Positions 17,649 to 26,543 of a DNA stretch of 64,000 nt are shown here, piece by piece. The notes under the pieces were generated by a model. That model did no database searches. It was given only the letters and a program-made list of their open reading frames with translations, and had not been told where the DNA came from. The position numbers were made by a program, and so were the translations under genes. The DNA comes from JAFGXT01 sp963677165 (GTDB lineage Bacteria; Verrucomicrobiota; Lentisphaeria; Victivallales; SZUA-371). Location of the stretch: positions 434,001 to 498,000 of the forward strand of contig CAXXSX010000001.1 in the NCBI GenBank assembly GCA_963677165.2, read 5' to 3'. Positions within the stretch are counted from its first letter, which is position 1. Each line of letters begins with the position of its first letter.

Positions 17649-19964
17649 TTATTTTTTGAGTTTCAATATCCCAAATTTTTCCGGAGTATAGTGAGCAAAC
17701 GCTCCTGTGGGTGACCAGCAGCTGACAGTGCTTTTCTCCTGTCCGGCGTTTCGATTTCGGTAAAAGTTTGCAGCCATTTCGCCGGTAAAATTCGGATCGT
17801 TAATACCGATTGACTTGAAAGGTATTCGGACTAATCCAATCCAGCGATTGGGAGATTTATGAATTTTAACATTGCATTTGCTTTGCCAGTTGAAATTCCG
17901 CCCGGCTGCGCTGATCACCTTGCCATCATCGAAAATTCCGGCAGCATTTATAACCAATTGAAAACATTTTTTCCGGTTAGTTTGATCCGGGCATAGAAAG
18001 ATTTCAAGACAGTCATCCTTCCAGGCATTTTGACTATCATTTTGTGCCGCGGAAGCTTTGATTTTTTTCATGTTTGGTTCAAAACAGATAAACTTTAAAT
18101 AAAGATATTTTCGGTCATATCCGGCATAAAGCCAGGTTGCGGGGGAATAAGCCGCACCGTTTTTGGCCGCGAATTTGACCGGTTTCTGTTTTGACAAGTC
18201 CTGTATACTATTCACATGATGCAGGTCCAATTGTTGCGTGCCGATATTAACTAATCTGATCAGTCTCTGGGAACCATTAGCAAATTCTTTTCTTATAACA
18301 TTAATTCTTTTACGATAGATTGAATTTTCCTGTGTTGCTTTTATGGCAGCGTTCAGGTAACCGTCTAATTCGGTTAGTAGTTCTTGAGTAAAAATCATTT
18401 CAGGAGTACATTTAGGATTCTTTTTTATTGCCGTATTTCGTTTGTTATCTGCCGTCTGCCAGAATTTCAGCATAGGTTTTTCTGCCGGACCATAAAAAAG
18501 TCGGCAATATTCCTGAAGGAGCTGATTTATATTCAGATTGGGTTCCCAGAAGAGTCGAGCTGTTACATAAAGATTTATGTGTTGCATCCCTGGTGTTTCT
18601 AATTGATTGAACTTGCCGTTTTGACCTTCTGATTCAATGAATTCCCCACAATATTTGGGATTTTTGAATAGATAACGTAGTTCTTTGGCAATAGCAGAAG
18701 GAAATATTACAGGAAGTCCACGCCACGGCAGCCAGTGATCAAGATACCAGTTCCAGAGATACACCCGATCCACCTTCTCGCTCCAGGCTTCGATATCTGC
18801 ATGCAGCTTTGCCGCTTCTTCAGGATTTTCCATATGACTGCGCCAGTTGCAAATCATGACTGCAGTATTGGGCAGCCGTTTTATTTCTTCCGGTGGCTTG
18901 AAATATTTGCCGTAGGCGAGGCAGCCGACATATTTATTGGGAAAGCGTTTGGCCACCAGTGCAGCAACTTTTCCGGTAAAATTCCAGATGTGATAGGAAA
19001 ATACACCTCTGGAACCTGCGGCAGGACGTAGTTCCGCCTGACATTTAGGACATTCACATATTCTGGTTAATCCATCATTAGGGGCCAGTGGAAACACATC
19101 AATTTCAGGATGTCTCTCAAAGTATGCAATTATATCATTGGCCCACTGGCGAATCACTGCAGGATTCGTTAAACACAGATGTCCGTGCCCATCAGCCACG
19201 CATTCGGAACCGAAAGCGCGTTTGCCGTCAACTAAAGCAAAATATTCCGGATGTGTTTTTTTGTATTTCTGAAACAAATCGTAAGAATGAATAATCATGA
19301 CCGGAGCTTTGCCGCCGAAACCAATCCTTCTTGCCCAGAGCGTGCTTTCCGGGCTGCGTTGAAACATTGAAAACCAGGGATAACGATAACCGGCCCGCGG
19401 ACTGCCTGTGAGTTGCAGACTGGAAAGGCGCAGGTCATTAGCCGGTTTTATGACCGTACCATCTGTTCCGGGCCAGTAAAATCGAATACCGCCGACTTTA
19501 CGCAGGAACTCATAGACTCCGGTCAGTGTTCCGGCTTCACCGAACGCACATAATTTCAATTTCGGATTATACGCTTCTACGGCCCGCCATGGATTGCGCC
19601 ATCCCAATAGCGGCGGTCCGGTATAATCCCGGCCCAAAATCACCAGATCACCACCAACCGTTTTTATCAAATAACCTTCTGATGGCAGGTTCTCTGCTGT
19701 AATATTTCGTTTGGTTAATTCCTTGGACGTTCCGACATATATTGCCGGAGAGGTCGTTGGATTTTCTACCACTTTCAGGTTCGCTTTACACAGCTTGGCG
19801 GCAAAATCGCGCAATTCTGCTGCTGCCAGCCGAACAGACGCTGGTGCTTGGGCGGATACTACTATTTCACGATATGGTTGTCCTGAAGGTGATAGCAGAG
19901 CAGCATGAAGCAAACCATTGGTCATTCCCAGAATGAATAGTCCCATAACAATTTTTTTGCTCAT
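17649..19964 (-). CDS. Secreted DUF4838-family glycosidase-like protein with C-terminal CBM9-like domain
   Basis: 771 residues with a signal peptide (MSKKIVMGLFILGMTNGLLHA). Residues 25-170 resemble the alpha-glucuronidase-type N-terminal domain (AAAELRDFAAKLCKANLKVV); residues about 200-520 are the DUF4838 barrel-like region (PLAPNDGLTRICECPKCQ, VYLWNWYLDHWLPW). Residues about 595-770 form a beta-sandwich of CBM9 type (WKDDCLEIFLCPD, IGLVRIPFKSIG). Action on uronic-acid-containing or related glycans is plausible but not shown. It overlaps the upstream 190-residue gene by 4 bp (ATGA), so the two are translationally coupled, and it ends the operon of regulator 2. Confidence 0.8.
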   Translation of the reverse strand: MSKKIVMGLFILGMTNGLLHAALLSPSGQPYREIVVSAQAPASVRLAAAELRDFAAKLCKANLKVVENPTTSPAIYVGTSKELTKRNITAENLPSEGYLIKTVGGDLVILGRDYTGPPLLGWRNPWRAVEAYNPKLKLCAFGEAGTLTGVYEFLRKVGGIRFYWPGTDGTVIKPANDLRLSSLQLTGSPRAGYRYPWFSMFQRSPESTLWARRIGFGGKAPVMIIHSYDLFQKYKKTHPEYFALVDGKRAFGSECVADGHGHLCLTNPAVIRQWANDIIAYFERHPEIDVFPLAPNDGLTRICECPKCQAELRPAAGSRGVFSYHIWNFTGKVAALVAKRFPNKYVGCLAYGKYFKPPEEIKRLPNTAVMICNWRSHMENPEEAAKLHADIEAWSEKVDRVYLWNWYLDHWLPWRGLPVIFPSAIAKELRYLFKNPKYCGEFIESEGQNGKFNQLETPGMQHINLYVTARLFWEPNLNINQLLQEYCRLFYGPAEKPMLKFWQTADNKRNTAIKKNPKCTPEMIFTQELLTELDGYLNAAIKATQENSIYRKRINVIRKEFANGSQRLIRLVNIGTQQLDLHHVNSIQDLSKQKPVKFAAKNGAAYSPATWLYAGYDRKYLYLKFICFEPNMKKIKASAAQNDSQNAWKDDCLEIFLCPDQTNRKKCFQLVINAAGIFDDGKVISAAGRNFNWQSKCNVKIHKSPNRWIGLVRIPFKSIGINDPNFTGEMAANFYRNRNAGQEKSTVSCWSPTGAFAHYTPEKFGILKLKK

Positions 19965-20533
19965 TTAATGATCTCCAGTTTTAGATGAGCACGTTGGACT
20001 GCAGCTCCTTCCGGTTTGTTTGTTCGGTTTCCTAATTTTTCTGTCGTAATGTTTCTTATCCGAAAGGCGATACCGCCATCACCACGTGCCAGGGCTTTAT
20101 TTACTACAGTCGTTACATCAACACGCACTGGAGTTTTGGACAACGATTTCACCGCAATTTTTTTTAGCGGTTTTACATCCTTGGCAATTAGATCCATTGC
20201 TTTGATGGGATTGTGTTCTGCCGTAAATACCTGAAGCTCCAATTGATTGTCTTCTGATTTTCCGAATGGTTGCAGTGGCAGAACTAATACTGCCCGGGTC
20301 AGTTTTCCGGCTTCAATATAACTGCTGAGATCGAAATTAAATACAACCCGATCACAGCGGTTCAGTGCATTAGGATTACCGATCCAGCGGTTTGTGGTCA
20401 GATTCCAGAAACCTATATTTACTTTTGCTCCGCCTCCAAAAGTCAGCGGAGACAATTTGACTGTTTGGGACGTAGCTGTCCACCCGGCATGTAACAATAT
20501 ACTTGATAACATAATGATTATGATATTTCGCAT
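19961..20533 (-). CDS. Secreted beta-sandwich protein, DNRLRE/CBM96-like
   Basis: 190 residues with a signal peptide (MRNIIIIMLSSILLHAGWTA). The mature part has RVVFNFDLSSYIEAGKLTRAVLVLPLQ, typical of DNRLRE-type sandwiches (small Ca-binding, carbohydrate-associated modules), followed by PVRVDVTTVVNKAL and GGIAFRIRNIT. This is a fold-level resemblance; no catalytic residues are evident. It may be a carbohydrate- or cell-wall-binding accessory of the DUF4838 enzyme, to which it is coupled by a 4-bp overlap. Confidence 0.6.
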   Translation of the reverse strand: MRNIIIIMLSSILLHAGWTATSQTVKLSPLTFGGGAKVNIGFWNLTTNRWIGNPNALNRCDRVVFNFDLSSYIEAGKLTRAVLVLPLQPFGKSEDNQLELQVFTAEHNPIKAMDLIAKDVKPLKKIAVKSLSKTPVRVDVTTVVNKALARGDGGIAFRIRNITTEKLGNRTNKPEGAAVQRAHLKLEIIK

Positions 20534-20580
20534 TGGATTTCCTTTTTTGATAACCTGATTATAAATCTGACATTTATTGT

Positions 20581-20614
20581 CCGTACGACGGACGGCGTTA
20601 ATACCGCTTCATAC
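20581..20614. repeat. Short dispersed repeat, copy 1
   Basis: CCGTACGACGGACGGCGTTA followed by ATACCGCTTCATAC. A related copy is at 35691-35730. It contains the mini-hairpin CCGT-ACG-ACGG. It sits in the 235-bp gap between the pseudopilin and the CBM gene, in which nothing else is visible. Confidence 0.5.
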
Positions 20615-20768
20615 TACAGTCGCCCAGGCTCCTTACTTAAACAAATCGGGCTTAATACCCTGCCTCTTGGAGCGTTTCTTAAAATAAAAGTGTTTTTTGT
20701 TAAGCTTTTTTCAAAAGCGTTTTCAATACCTTGCATGCTTGCATTGAGGCAGTTTATTTTAAGAATAA

Positions 20769-21464
20769 TTACTCATCAGGACTCAAAAGAATTGAGTCCG
20801 TATCCGAACTCTTCGTAAACCCTTCGACATGCCCATCCATAAAGAGAATATTTAGTTTATGATGACGTTGCATGGTCAAAGCCCAGCGTCCCTGAACGTC
20901 TGACATGTTACTTCTTGGGTATGCAGTCATGCTGTCTTCCATTGTTAAGGCTGTATTTGATGGCTGTCGCCATTTTGAACGTAGAGGTGGTAGAGCATAG
21001 GAACCTCCGACTCCTACGTGAACATTGACACAACAAGCAATAAAATAATTCTGAGCATATCCGAGTAACCAGGTGGGGGCCGTTGGAGTTCCGGAGGCAT
21101 CTCCACTTACTGTACTGGAGCAAGTAACTGCCGCATCCTTTGAAGTTGCTCCTGGACAGTGAAGTATATTGCCGTCAGCACTACTTTTTATATAACCATA
21201 TGCCCGTAAATTGTGATGCCAGAAAGCTCTATTCCAGGCTAAGTAGCCTGGAATTGTGATTCCCCAGGTTGTAACGAAACGATCATTGAAATCATCAGCA
21301 TAGTAATGATGTACTGTTCCCAACTGTTTCATGTTATTCATACAGGCAATGGCTTTTCCTTGTCGCCTTGCATTATTTAAAGCCGGTAACAGCATAGCCG
21401 CCAGAATAGCAATGATGGCTATTACTACAAGAAGTTCGATAAGTGTAAACTTTTTTTGTTTCAT
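20769..21464 (-). CDS. Pseudopilin-like protein with prepilin N-terminal motif
   Basis: 231 residues. The first 29 are nearly identical at protein and DNA level to the pseudopilin at 15135 (MKQKKFTLIELLVVIAIIAI), then ALNNARRQGKAIACMNNMKQLG and an unrelated-looking globular part that ends RHHKLNILFMDGHVEGF (H-Xn-DG motif). The strong N-terminal identity against divergent bodies suggests recent spread or homogenisation of the 5' end. It lies between regulator 2 (33 bp gap) and the CBM/DUF4838 pair (235 bp gap). Confidence 0.9.
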   Translation of the reverse strand: MKQKKFTLIELLVVIAIIAILAAMLLPALNNARRQGKAIACMNNMKQLGTVHHYYADDFNDRFVTTWGITIPGYLAWNRAFWHHNLRAYGYIKSSADGNILHCPGATSKDAAVTCSSTVSGDASGTPTAPTWLLGYAQNYFIACCVNVHVGVGGSYALPPLRSKWRQPSNTALTMEDSMTAYPRSNMSDVQGRWALTMQRHHKLNILFMDGHVEGFTKSSDTDSILLSPDE

Positions 21465-21497
21465 TTTTTGGCTCCTTTTTATTGTTTTTTTAGGCTA

Positions 21498-22562
21498 TTA
21501 TAATTTTTTCACACTATTACGTTCTATTAAAACCGGATTGATAAGAAGCAGTCGTTTATAGTTTTCTCCGGCATCATGATTACTGTTAAGCAATTGCAAT
21601 GCCTTGAAAATATGCTGCTTCAAATCCGGATCATAACAACTTACGGGAGGACAACAATACCGACTTAACCGGGTATTCCCGACTGAAACCACAGAAACAT
21701 CATCCGGTACCTTGATGCCACGTTTGTAAAATGCAGCCAGAGCCGCCATCATAATCTCATCATTCAGACATAATAATGCGGTGAAATCAATTTTTTCAGT
21801 AGATTCAAACATTTTTTCAAAGGCCGCCTCCATCGGATCCTGATTTGTGTTGAGTGTGGCGCAAATCTCCATTTCGGGCGAATAATATTTACCTGCGCAA
21901 TTTCTATAAACCGAACATTGTGATTCTTCCAGCGAATTTCCCACATTACTTCTAAATAACGCAATGCGTTTATGACCTCTGGAATGTAAATATTCCATGA
22001 GCATGCGTATTCCGTAATTATCATCGCAGACAACAGATGGAATCCCCATATTGTCCATTTGCATTGCCACTACAACAAACTGCTTCGGAGCCTGCAGAAT
22101 TTCTTTGGGAATTATTTGGGAAGCGAATCCAAAGAATATTGCCGGCTGTTGCATCAGGATAAAACTTTTTATCTGTTCAGCTAGTTTGTTTTCATCTGAA
22201 TATATGATACGATACTTTTTTTCGAGCTGTTTCGTGATTTCCGGCAACAGCAAAGCAACTGCTTCCAAAACTGGGTTACTGAAACTGGGCATAACCACAT
22301 TTACCGTTTTTTCTTCCCAGTCATCATGCAGTTTCTGCTTGAGATATGTTCCAGATCCAATCTTTTTTTCTACGATACCATTGATAGTCAGTTCTTTGAA
22401 CGCCCGGCGAATCGTTGCCATATTGACATTCAGTTTATTGGCGAGATCACGCTCGGAAGGTAGACGTGAGCCTACTTTAAACCGACCATTCGTAATATTT
22501 GAAATTAAATGATCGTATACTGTTTTATACTTGGGCTGATTTTCTTTCAGTATGACACTCAT
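21498..22562 (-). CDS. GntR-LacI hybrid transcriptional regulator (operon 2)
   Basis: 354 residues: GntR winged HTH at about 10-75 (RLPSERDLANKLNVNMATIRRAFKEL) and a LacI-type effector domain at about 90-350 (LLCLNDEIMMAALAAFYKRG, VSVVSVGNTRLSRYCCPPVSCYD). Same architecture as the regulator at 15838 but clearly diverged. It heads the leftward operon regulator - pseudopilin - sandwich protein - DUF4838 enzyme and presumably responds to the released sugar. A perfect palindrome lies 45 bp upstream. Confidence 0.92.
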   Translation of the reverse strand: MSVILKENQPKYKTVYDHLISNITNGRFKVGSRLPSERDLANKLNVNMATIRRAFKELTINGIVEKKIGSGTYLKQKLHDDWEEKTVNVVMPSFSNPVLEAVALLLPEITKQLEKKYRIIYSDENKLAEQIKSFILMQQPAIFFGFASQIIPKEILQAPKQFVVVAMQMDNMGIPSVVCDDNYGIRMLMEYLHSRGHKRIALFRSNVGNSLEESQCSVYRNCAGKYYSPEMEICATLNTNQDPMEAAFEKMFESTEKIDFTALLCLNDEIMMAALAAFYKRGIKVPDDVSVVSVGNTRLSRYCCPPVSCYDPDLKQHIFKALQLLNSNHDAGENYKRLLLINPVLIERNSVKKL

Positions 22563-22606
22563 TATTTAAAACTCTCTCACTTGATTATGGTATAACACAC
22601 TTAATT

Positions 22607-22618
22607 GTTATGCATAAC
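22607..22618. promoter_or_regulatory. Candidate operator of regulator 2
   Basis: Perfect 12-bp palindrome GTTATGCATAAC, within a longer TATAAC/GTTATA-rich stretch, 45-56 bp upstream of the regulator start. Likely autoregulatory site by position and symmetry only. Confidence 0.5.
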
Positions 22619-22812
22619 ATTATAACAACAATGTATAGCATTGTCAATAGTTTGTAAAAAAAATTATTAGATAAAATCAGTGTGCTTGTAAGGTATCACT
22701 TATTTTGTGAATTTGCAGCAGCGGCACGCTGCGGAAAGCGCGCCCTGCCTGAAAATAGCTTATCCTGGGGGGCTTTACGAAAAGACCGAGAAATTACGCG
22801 TGTTTTTTCATT

Positions 22813-23904
22813 TTAAACAAATTTCTGGCGGAGCTGATCAAACGTGTCGTTTTCCAGTGAAGTCCTTACTTCTTTCATGAGGTTCAGGAAGAAGTGTAGA
22901 TTGTGCAGGGTTACCAACCGCATGCCGAGGATTTCGCCGACGTTCAGTAAGTGCCGTATATATGCCTTGGTAAAATTACGGCAGGTATAGCAGTTGCAGT
23001 TTTCGTCAATCGGCGTAAAATCATCGGCGTAACGTCCGGCCTTGACCGGGATTGTGCTGCCGTCGCTTAAGTACGCGCTGCCGTGACGCGCCAGCCGGGT
23101 CGGGATTACGCAATCAAACATGTCGATTCCACGGGCCACGCCTTCGATCAACTGTTTCGGCGTTCCTACACCCATGACGTAGCGTGGACGGTCTTCCGGC
23201 AGGACCGGAGTTACCCAGTCGATGCATTTGTACATATCTTCTTCCGGTTCGCCCACGCTGAGTCCGCCGATCGCGTAACCTTCAAACCCGATCTTCACCA
23301 GCTCTTCCGCCGACTTGATGCGGAGGTCTTCATAGACCGATCCCTGGACAATCCCGAATAACTGCTGCCCTTTTCCCAGTTCCTGTTCCCTGGAGATACG
23401 CTCCCAGCGGGTGGTTATTTCCAGGGACTTTTTGGCGTCATCATAAGAACACGGGTAGGGGGTGCATTCGTCAAAGGCCATCACGATGTCAGAGCCGAGG
23501 GTGCGCTGTATCTGCATGGATTCCCGGGGCCCCAGAAAGAATTTTGAACCATCGATATGCGAGGCGAACTCCACGCCGTCCTTTTTCATTTTTCTTAAAT
23601 TGGACAGGCTGAATACCTGAAAGCCGCCACTGTCGGTCAGAATCGGGCGGTCCCAGTTCATAAATTCATGTAGTCCGCCGGCTTTAGCCATGATTTCCAT
23701 GCCCGGACGCAGAAACAGGTGGTATGTGTTGCCAAGAATAATCTCGGCTCCAAGTTCCTTCAAGTCTTCCGGTGACATTGTTTTAACAGTACCCCGAGTG
23801 CCTACCGGCATGAATATCGGGGTGTTAACGATCCCGTGCGGCGTGGTTAGTTGCCCGCGCCGCGCCCGGGTGTGCGAACATTTAGAAAGGATTTTAAAGC
23901 TCAT
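22813..23904 (-). CDS. tgt: Queuine tRNA-ribosyltransferase (tRNA-guanine transglycosylase)
   Basis: 363 residues, a normal length for bacterial TGT, which exchanges guanine-34 of GUN-anticodon tRNAs for preQ1 in the queuosine pathway. The substrate-binding motif DSGGFQVFSL and the nucleophile region FDCVIPTRLARHG are intact, as is the zinc site CNCYTCRNFTKAYIRHLL. Its start overlaps the stop of the DJ-1-family gene by 11 bp. A diverged copy of its last ~67 codons lies at 17213-17420. Confidence 0.97.
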   Translation of the reverse strand: MSFKILSKCSHTRARRGQLTTPHGIVNTPIFMPVGTRGTVKTMSPEDLKELGAEIILGNTYHLFLRPGMEIMAKAGGLHEFMNWDRPILTDSGGFQVFSLSNLRKMKKDGVEFASHIDGSKFFLGPRESMQIQRTLGSDIVMAFDECTPYPCSYDDAKKSLEITTRWERISREQELGKGQQLFGIVQGSVYEDLRIKSAEELVKIGFEGYAIGGLSVGEPEEDMYKCIDWVTPVLPEDRPRYVMGVGTPKQLIEGVARGIDMFDCVIPTRLARHGSAYLSDGSTIPVKAGRYADDFTPIDENCNCYTCRNFTKAYIRHLLNVGEILGMRLVTLHNLHFFLNLMKEVRTSLENDTFDQLRQKFV

Positions 23905-24460
23905 CAGCAGGCGGATTCACAAACATGAATTTAAAGGTTTCTTTTACTTTATCCCCCATGCCGTTGGCTTCGGCAATCAGACGGCTGAATTCAAATGAGG
24001 CGCCGGGGCCGATCGCGGTGATGATCCTGCCGTCCACTTCCGTAAAGTTTCCGGTATATTCGGCTTTGCCGAGCAACCCTTCTACGCCAGGATATGCAGT
24101 GATTTTTTTGCCGTCGACAATGCCGGATTTGGCAAGGGCAATTGGTGCCGCGCAGATTGCGGCCACGATTCCGCCTTTATTATAAATAGCCTTTATAACA
24201 TCCATAACTTCTTCGGAGTCACGTAAGTGTTTTGATCCCGGCATGCCGCCAGGTAATACTACGGTTCCAAATTCATCCAGATCGGCATTGATCAGGCTTT
24301 TGTTTACAGTTATCCTGATAAGGTGGGATCCGTATATATCGAGGCCGCCGAGTGCTACTACCTCTACTTGTATGCCGGAACGGCGTAATACGTCAATTAC
24401 TGTGACTGCTTCGATTTCCTCGAATCCTTCGGCCAGTATTACCAGAACTTTTTTGCCCAT
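23894..24460 (-). CDS. DJ-1/PfpI family protein
   Basis: 188 residues of the DJ-1/ThiJ/YajL superfamily. The catalytic-type Cys sits in the nucleophile elbow GGIVAAICAAPIALAKSG, with the acidic partner Glu near residue 15 (AEGFEEIEAV). The GxNPxS-like C-terminal block is GPGASFEFSRLIAE. Members act as chaperones, glyoxalases or deglycase-like stress proteins; the exact role here is unknown. It is in an operon with acylphosphatase upstream and tgt downstream (11-bp overlap). Confidence 0.92.
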   Translation of the reverse strand: MGKKVLVILAEGFEEIEAVTVIDVLRRSGIQVEVVALGGLDIYGSHLIRITVNKSLINADLDEFGTVVLPGGMPGSKHLRDSEEVMDVIKAIYNKGGIVAAICAAPIALAKSGIVDGKKITAYPGVEGLLGKAEYTGNFTEVDGRIITAIGPGASFEFSRLIAEANGMGDKVKETFKFMFVNPPADEL

Positions 24461-24499
24461 GACAATGTTCTCCTGATTAAGCTATTTATATAAATATGT

Positions 24500-24775
24500 T
24501 TATAAGATTGTAAATTTCCCGAGAGTCGGATCCAAAGGGATCCGATTAATCATTATTTTATCTACTCTCGCAAAGGACGGACCATGCTTTAACCATTCCA
24601 GCATCATTTCCACCTGTTCTTCCGGCCCCTGTACAACTGATTCCACCTGACCATACCCCATGTTCCTGATATATCCATATAAAGAATCAAAACGTGCGGC
24701 ATGATTCAAAGCGCTGTATCGGAATCCGACACCGGTTACCCGACCTTCAATTTTTACTGAATACGTAACTTGCAT
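24500..24775 (-). CDS. acyP: Acylphosphatase
   Basis: 91 residues, the normal length. Hydrolyses acyl phosphates such as carbamoyl phosphate. The signature GRVTGVGFRYSA holds the phosphate-binding loop and catalytic Arg; GYIRNMGYGQVESVVQG holds the catalytic Asn. Likely co-transcribed with the DJ-1 gene and tgt. Confidence 0.93.
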   Translation of the reverse strand: MQVTYSVKIEGRVTGVGFRYSALNHAARFDSLYGYIRNMGYGQVESVVQGPEEQVEMMLEWLKHGPSFARVDKIMINRIPLDPTLGKFTIL

Positions 24776-25077
24776 TTTTCAAATATTCCGTCTCTCAGTA
24801 TGATTTATCAACATAATAGCACATTTATACATCAATTTAAAATGTCGTGATGTTTTTTTTAGCAACTTCCCTGGATGGAAGAATTTTTTCAAACATTTGT
24901 TTGTAATGGTGGTTTGAGCTTGTGATAGGACATTTTTTCCTTTTTCCGGCAATTTTTTCATAGTTCACTTTATCAATAAAAATTTTTTCTGTAATCTGGC
25001 ACATCAACTGCGATGTAACTCATTCACCGAGTTGATCTCGAAAAAGGAATCGGAAAAAACCGATAAGAATGATAAAC
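24776..25077. other. Intergenic region before the flagellar operon
   Basis: About 300 AT-rich bases between divergent acyP and fliW. A 60-codon minus-strand frame (24779-24961) is Lys-rich and shows no family features, so I do not call it. Apart from the sigma-54-like site that follows I see nothing specific. Confidence 0.5.
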
Positions 25078-25093
25078 TGGCATGCTGCCTGCT
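25078..25093 (+). promoter_or_regulatory. Sigma-54-like promoter of the fliW operon
   Basis: TGGCATGCTGCCTGCT matches the TGGCAC-N5-TTGCT consensus with the invariant GG and GC doublets at correct spacing, 57 bp before the fliW start. Sigma-54 control of flagellar genes is common. Confidence 0.5.
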
Positions 25094-25149
25094 ACCAAAT
25101 GAAATTGTGAATGCAGTTGTTTTGGTAAACATCTAAGGAAAATGGTAAA

Positions 25150-25650
25150 ATGAAAAGGGTAATTGATTTTTCGAAAGCCTCTCTGATGGAAATCGGGAGC
25201 AAAAACCACTGTGTGGTACAGGAAGTTCATCCTGAGAACGTTTTTACCTTTTCTAATGGAATACTGGGCTTTGAGGATATTAAAGAATATGTATTCCTTC
25301 TTAATGAAAAGGTAGCTCCGTTTATGTTCATGCAGTCACTGAACTCTAAAAATGTGTCATTTGTCTGCGTGGAAACGTTTTTGATTAAGCCGGACTATTC
25401 AATCAAGCTTCCGGAGTCTAACATTGAGACTCTTGAGCTGGAAAGCCCGAAAGACGCTTTGGTATTGAGTTTGGTTACAATCAATTCTAACATTCGTAAA
25501 TTTACTGCTAACTTAATGAGTCCACTGGTCATTAACATGGCTAATCTCAAAGGTCAGCAGTTCATTCCTGATTCGAGCATCTATCCGGTAAGGTACAATA
25601 TCTGGCAAGGTATTGAGCAGATGAAAAAGGCCGCTGAAAAAACCGGTTGA
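25150..25650 (+). CDS. fliW: Flagellar assembly factor FliW
   Basis: 166 residues of the FliW family, which binds flagellin and antagonises CsrA to balance flagellin synthesis and assembly. Characteristic blocks are VFTFSNGILGFEDIKEYVFL, LNSKNVSFVCVETFLIKPDY and the C-terminal NLMSPLVINMANLKGQQFI. The start at 25150 has an AAGGA site 10 bases upstream. First gene of a rod/basal-body operon. csrA and flagellin genes are not in the window. Confidence 0.93.
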   Translation: MKRVIDFSKASLMEIGSKNHCVVQEVHPENVFTFSNGILGFEDIKEYVFLLNEKVAPFMFMQSLNSKNVSFVCVETFLIKPDYSIKLPESNIETLELESPKDALVLSLVTINSNIRKFTANLMSPLVINMANLKGQQFIPDSSIYPVRYNIWQGIEQMKKAAEKTG

Positions 25651-25679
25651 TTATAATGCAGGAATGAAGGAGTATTATT

Positions 25680-26048
25680 ATGAGTCTTGAATCATTGGTA
25701 TTTGACGAAACGTCGGTAATCAACAGTAAGCTGATGGAAATATCCATGGAGCAGCAGAAGGTGATTGCGAACAATATCGCAAATGCCGACACTCCGGGAT
25801 ATACCCGACTGAAACTGGATTTTCAGGATAAACTGACGAAAGCCGTTTATTCCGGAAGTACAGATATGGTTGAAGACGTTGACCCACAGTTGGTTGAAGA
25901 CACTGAAAATCCTCCTGGTATTGACGGCAATAACGTAGTAATTCCGCATGAGATGAACGAAATGATGCAGAACAGCGTCTTTTATAATCTGGTCAGCAAG
26001 GCTTTTAAAACCCGTATGAATATCCTTAAACAAGCAATTACAGAGTAA
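25680..26048 (+). CDS. flgB: Flagellar basal-body rod protein FlgB
   Basis: 122 residues, proximal rod component. The rod-protein motif is QQKVIANNIANADTPGYTRLKLDFQ (residues 22-46), and the C-terminal helix NSVFYNLVSKAFKTRMNILKQAI packs in the rod. A GAAGGAG ribosome site precedes the start. 29 bp after fliW and 13 bp before flgC. Confidence 0.96.
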   Translation: MSLESLVFDETSVINSKLMEISMEQQKVIANNIANADTPGYTRLKLDFQDKLTKAVYSGSTDMVEDVDPQLVEDTENPPGIDGNNVVIPHEMNEMMQNSVFYNLVSKAFKTRMNILKQAITE

Positions 26049-26061
26049 TGAGGATTGAAAG

Positions 26062-26481
26062 ATGATTGATTTAATACCTGCAGCAAAGATAAGTTCGACA
26101 GCTCTTGAAGCGGAAAGAACCCGTATGGATATCGTGGCGAACAACCTTGCCAATTCACAGTCGATTGGTCAGGATGGCAGCGTTTATCAGCGAAAAGTCG
26201 CTATGTTTGAAAGCGTTTATGATGAACAACTTGGTGAAGGTGCTCTTGGCGGTGTCAGGCTTACTGAAGTAGCCAACGATACAAGCGCAAAGCCTACCAG
26301 GGAATATATGCCCTTCCATCCGGAAGCGGATGAAGATGGTATGGTTATGGTCCCGAACATTTCTCCAATTGAGGAAATGGTTGACATGATTACGGCAACT
26401 CGTTCATACGAAGCCAGTTTGTCTATCATGAAAGATAGTAAGGATTTGGCAGAGAAAACGATAGATATTATAAAATCTTAA
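26062..26481 (+). CDS. flgC: Flagellar basal-body rod protein FlgC
   Basis: 139 residues, proximal rod. N-terminal motif RMDIVANNLANSQSIGQDGSVYQRK; C-terminal NISPIEEMVDMITATRSYEASLSIMKDSKD, typical of FlgC. In operon with flgB and fliE. Confidence 0.96.
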   Translation: MIDLIPAAKISSTALEAERTRMDIVANNLANSQSIGQDGSVYQRKVAMFESVYDEQLGEGALGGVRLTEVANDTSAKPTREYMPFHPEADEDGMVMVPNISPIEEMVDMITATRSYEASLSIMKDSKDLAEKTIDIIKS

Positions 26482-26543
26482 TTGAAAAATTGCCTTTGAG
26501 CATATAAAATTTAGTTAGGGAAGATGTAACAGGAGATAGTATA

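Noticed and set aside
24779..24961. 60-codon Lys-rich frame next to acyP
   Set aside because: AT-rich intergenic composition and no homology features.
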